Source of the DNA: Cladosporium sp. IMV 00045
Taxonomy: Eukaryota; Ascomycota; Dothideomycetes; Cladosporiales; Cladosporiaceae
DNA length: 43,754 nucleotides
NCBI GenBank assembly: GCA_001931905.2
Contig: MSJI02000004.1
Coordinates: 1 to 43,754 of the forward strand
Direction of reading: 5' to 3'
The notes under the pieces were generated by a model. The model was not told the DNA's origin, searched no databases, and worked only from the letters and a program-made list of their open reading frames with translations. Below are positions 40,963-43,754 of the stretch, in pieces (position 1 is the stretch's first letter; the number at the start of each line of letters is the position of its first letter). The translations under genes and the position numbers were made by a program.

Positions 40963-41484
40963 TTACACATGAGCCAGATAGTCGCAGCCTTGATGTATCT
41001 CGGGCCTTACCTCTGTCTTTTTCTCTTCCTCGCTCATCTCCACAAGAATCTTATCATGAAATTCCACTGTCTCAACTTCTCGGGCCTCGAATCCTTCTGA
41101 CCCGTTACTCCTGGAGTATCTGGTAGCGGTCGCACCTAATTGCTGGATGTACCTCCGTAAAGCAAGGCGCTGGAAAGGCTTCAGACTGCGGAGAAATCCA
41201 GTGTATTGATATATACACTCGAAATAGAAGGTGTTCTCTGAGAATATCATCGTGGCCGTTTCTTCATAGAAACGGTGGCAGACTAGGAGGATTCCAAGGC
41301 GCTCCCCGAGAAATGTTCCGCCGGCTTGCTCGTATCGCCTCTCTGGAGTTGCCGTTTCCTTCTGAATGTAGCAAGTCCACTGACTTTTGCCTTCAGTAGA
41401 GACTCGTCTACGTAGTAGAAACCCTCCGAGTAAGTGGACAAAAATACGTTGAAGTATCTCTGTTGGCAGGCGGAAGACGCTCAT
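40963..41484 (-). CDS. F-box-like protein
   Basis: The start is at ATG 41484 (MSVFRLPTEILQRIFVHLLG), an F-box-like LPxEIxxxIF motif. The 173-residue protein continues with LGILLVCHRFYEETATMIF, SENTFYFECIYQY and LKPFQRLALRRYIQQLGAT, the standard layout of short fungal F-box-like proteins whose body packs against the box. It is probably a Skp1-linked adaptor with unknown substrate. Codons upstream of the ATG are open but begin with TTG. Confidence 0.68.
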   Translation of the reverse strand: MSVFRLPTEILQRIFVHLLGGFLLRRRVSTEGKSQWTCYIQKETATPERRYEQAGGTFLGERLGILLVCHRFYEETATMIFSENTFYFECIYQYTGFLRSLKPFQRLALRRYIQQLGATATRYSRSNGSEGFEAREVETVEFHDKILVEMSEEEKKTEVRPEIHQGCDYLAHV

Positions 41485-41838
41485 ATTTTCTCTGACGGCT
41501 GGATCGTGTGGTTGAGTGGCAATAATTAAAAAGGGCACCTCTGTGCTTAAATGTTGAGTGTTCAATATGTCCTATTTTCACATTACCTGCACATACAACA
41601 TCTAGCAATTTGCGTGTCATGGCCACCAGAGGACCAACGAGTATCACACTGTGTAATCGATTAATCTTAGCAACATGTCTACCGAAAGCATTACTGATTC
41701 ATTATGGAAATTACAGCCACAATGTTTGATGCAAGGCCGCGCTGATGCTTAATTTGTCACAATAGTATTGAATGGCGCAATCTAACCATGCCCCGACAAG
41801 TGTGCAACTGATATAATGAAAACCAAAAAGGTACTCGA

Positions 41839-42519
41839 CTAGTTCTCCGAGTGCCCGCAGCACAACATAAAACGGAGACGAACCCACAAGTGACCTTTTG
41901 GACGTTCACTAGGGTCTCCATCCAGGCTTTCGAACTCAAACACTGACCCCGTAACTTCACCTCCTGTATCTGTCCCGGATCGGATCGGTATGGCCAATAT
42001 AGCCCGTCCGGCTTCGGTCTGACTTAGACTTTCAAATGTATACTCGCACTGGATTTTCTTGTTCCACCGAATTCGTCGACCCATCGGTGATAAGGAAACC
42101 TCGTACAGGCTTCTCGAATCCTGGTCGCAAGTCATCCGATCCGGTCGATTGCTCCAAAGTTGGAGACTTTGCTCGATCGCTTGTTTCGACAACTGAGGAA
42201 AGTATGGAGACTGGAAAAGATCTCTGAGGGCTGCAGATCCGATCGTTGAGAACGCAAAGGGGCCTAGTCGCAAGGCTGCTTGGCCGACGATGACTATAAA
42301 GTCGAAGGGATTGGTGACTCCGCAAGGCCGGAATATTTCATGAATCATGAAGTGGTTGTATTTGCGCAAATATCGAGGATCTTGGACGAAGTTTCTGATC
42401 TCCATAACGAATTCCGGAAGGTGCCTCCAAGTTTCATCAGGACCATGGTTGACGATTTCGCAGCGGAGTCTGCAAAGCGTGTCCGTACAACTATGGGCGA
42501 AACAAAGAGGCTGCTGCAT
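41839..42519 (-). CDS. Hypothetical protein
   Basis: A 226-codon ORF from ATG 42519 with readable segments (WRHLPEFVMEIRNFVQDPRY, FIVIVGQAALRLGPFAFST, WNKKIQCEYTFESLSQTEAGR) but no recognised domain. A possible upstream exon (42543-42709, MEQLMDQHEARHP..EEQGQRSG) ends at a GTAAGT donor, but the join to this frame meets a TGA. It may be a real gene with a mis-modelled 5' end, or a relic. Confidence 0.38.
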   Translation of the reverse strand: MQQPLCFAHSCTDTLCRLRCEIVNHGPDETWRHLPEFVMEIRNFVQDPRYLRKYNHFMIHEIFRPCGVTNPFDFIVIVGQAALRLGPFAFSTIGSAALRDLFQSPYFPQLSKQAIEQSLQLWSNRPDRMTCDQDSRSLYEVSLSPMGRRIRWNKKIQCEYTFESLSQTEAGRAILAIPIRSGTDTGGEVTGSVFEFESLDGDPSERPKGHLWVRLRFMLCCGHSEN

Positions 42520-42954
42520 ATGTCAACCTGGTTGATAGAAGATCAGGCAAGAATGACTTACCTGAGCGCTGGCCTTGCTCTTCAATCGCTCTTTTGAAGC
42601 GTGGTTGGATGGATGTGTCTACGAATATTGTCAATGATACATATTTGGAGATTATCAGTGGAATGACCCTTGGATGCCGTGCCTCATGTTGGTCCATCAA
42701 TTGTTCCATCTTGACTTTTAGAAAACGGGGTATGAAGGAGCTGGAAAGAATGACCTTTCCAGTCGACTATGATGCATTCAACCTTATCAATCATCCATTC
42801 CGCTTGGCTTTGGGGGCCGCAGTACGGGACACAACGTATCGATTCCGTATCAGTCAAATGCTGCAGAAAGACTAGGTGTGACGTTCACCATTACCGTCAC
42901 CCAGCCAAGGAAGATAGATATTCGCAAATTCCAGACACGGGAGCACTTACCTGT

Positions 42955-43620
42955 GCACTGGTCTTGTTGTTCAGCCGCTCTTTTGTGCCACCTCTTGTGG
43001 AATGAGGAAGCGGCATACGTGAGGAGATTCCTAACTGGCAAATGAGCTGCGTTCGCCGTGTCAGTCTTCGGAACAAGCGGCGAACGTTCGCGATTTATTT
43101 GCTTGCCTTTCCCCTCTTCCTCTTCCTCTTCCTCTTCCTCTTCCTCTTCCTCTTCCTCGTCATTTGCCGTTGGTTCCTCTACCTGAACCATGGAAGGATC
43201 TCCGTCTGACGGTCCCGGTTCATGTCTCGCTTCATATCTTTGCTCCAATCGCGACTCAATCGTCCAATCATATTTCATCCCTTCCTCCTGCGCTTCCCCC
43301 TCTGAAGAAATGTCCATTCCGATTGCATCAGCTGCAGCCGTCGATTTGGTCCCGGTGATCAGGCCTGGAAAGTAGTCACCGAGATAGAAGTAGTCTACCA
43401 TCAATTGTACTGACTTAGGATCGTCAGGCCTGTCAACAGTCAAACAGTCAAGATAATGGGACCTATTTGTGTTGACTGTTTGAGAAACGGACTTCACGTT
43501 GTTTGTACGCGTCGCTTCCCCGCGTGACGCCGCGGCCGAAGTTTCGCTCGGATCTGAAGTTCCCTCCAGGGCTCCAGGGTACGCAGAATGCTCGCTCTGA
43601 TTGGCTGTATACCTGTTTCT
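42955..43620 (-). pseudogene. Truncated BTB/POZ-like gene
   Basis: The frame begins without an ATG (TTG at 43629, preceded by an in-frame TGA). It contains only the second half of a BTB fold: HYLDCLTVDRPDDPKSVQLM, VDYFYLGDYFPGL. The first half (VHKAVLC..FF) is missing, an acidic poly-Glu stretch made by a microsatellite follows, and then LLTYAASSFHKRWHKRAAEQ up to a GTAAGT donor near 42950. Similar text at the GTAAGT donor of the neighbouring ORF (EEQGQRSG near 42560) suggests an old local duplication. It is probably a relic. Confidence 0.5.
43113..43158. repeat. (CTCTTC)n microsatellite, coding for poly-Glu
   Basis: Seven to eight perfect hexamers CTCTTC/CCTCTT lie in the BTB-like frame and give a long Glu run on the minus strand. 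Confidence 0.9.
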
Positions 43621-43627
43621 GGACCCC

Positions 43628-43754
43628 AACCCTAACCCTCGTCAAACAACCAATCAGTCAATCAAACAATAGCCTCCGGCGTCTTTTGACTGATTGACAA
43701 ATGCGAGTCGCCTTGTTTGTTTGTTTGACAAGTTTTCCAATCAATCAGTCAAAT
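43628..43754. repeat. Telomere-like (AACCCT)2 and nested inverted repeats
   Basis: AACCCTAACCCT (43628-43639) matches two units of the common fungal TTAGGG telomere repeat. To its right are nested inverted arms: GTCAAACAA (43641-43649) with TTGTTTGAC (43721-43729), and CAATCAGTCAA (43651-43661) with TTGACTGATTG (43686-43696). A third CAATCAGTC copy lies at the window end. They could fold into a cruciform or mark a repeat border; the sequence is cut off here. Confidence 0.55.

Noticed and set aside
42280..42597. 105-codon plus frame
   Set aside because: Antisense to the longer minus ORF; no recognisable domain.

Overview
The window looks like nuclear DNA of a filamentous ascomycete (Pezizomycotina; a dothideomycete would fit, but the sequence does not decide it). 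Evidence: 45-62 nt GT..AG introns with CTAAC/CTGAT-type branch sites, fungal NACHT/ankyrin proteins, a Gti1/Pac2 (WOPR) regulator, LicD/GT25/GT90 glycosylation genes, a ferric reductase, and a repeat-induced point mutation (RIP) footprint (CpA to TpA). No rRNA, tRNA or CRISPR array was seen.

Layout. 1-5.8 kb: two NLR-type NACHT genes on the minus strand, one running off the left edge, the other a NACHT-ankyrin protein whose last ankyrin repeats lie behind three in-frame TAG codons. 6.5-14.95 kb: an AT-rich island with almost no open ORF. Read with TAA/TAG taken as former CAA/CAG, it resolves into long frameshift-free ghost genes: a pseudokinase-like protein (+), a J-domain protein (-) whose frame continues through a 369-bp tandem duplication into a further ghost segment, a coiled-coil protein (+) divergent from the J-domain gene by about 100 bp, and an unrecognised protein (-) with a 15-residue repeat tail. 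A 342-bp element with inverted ends sits among them. 15-20.6 kb: a cell-surface patch with a secreted double-psi-barrel protein, a LicD-type transferase with TAG at a conserved Trp, a GH18 chitinase with one TAA, and an intact GT25-like transferase. 20.9-25.7 kb: a free-standing Cdc48/p97 N-domain protein, an F-box-like ankyrin protein and a four-exon ferric reductase. 26.3-38.4 kb: two large single-exon proteins that appear to be an active-looking and a dead JmjC/cupin pair; between them a small MADS-like gene, an RBR ubiquitin ligase, a GT90 transferase and hypothetical genes. 38.4-43.75 kb: a gene-poor end with a WOPR regulator broken by three stops, an F-box-like gene, a truncated BTB relic, and a short telomere-like motif next to nested inverted repeats.

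How it fits together. RIP-type transitions dominate the decay. They are saturating in the island and appear as isolated nonsense changes in the NLR, LicD, chitinase and WOPR genes, so the window reads as a fast-evolving accessory or subtelomere-like region. The most novel items are the recoverable ghost-gene cluster, the orphan Cdc48 N-domain, and the JmjC plus dead-JmjC pair. Functions of ghosts and hypotheticals are inference from motifs read by eye.
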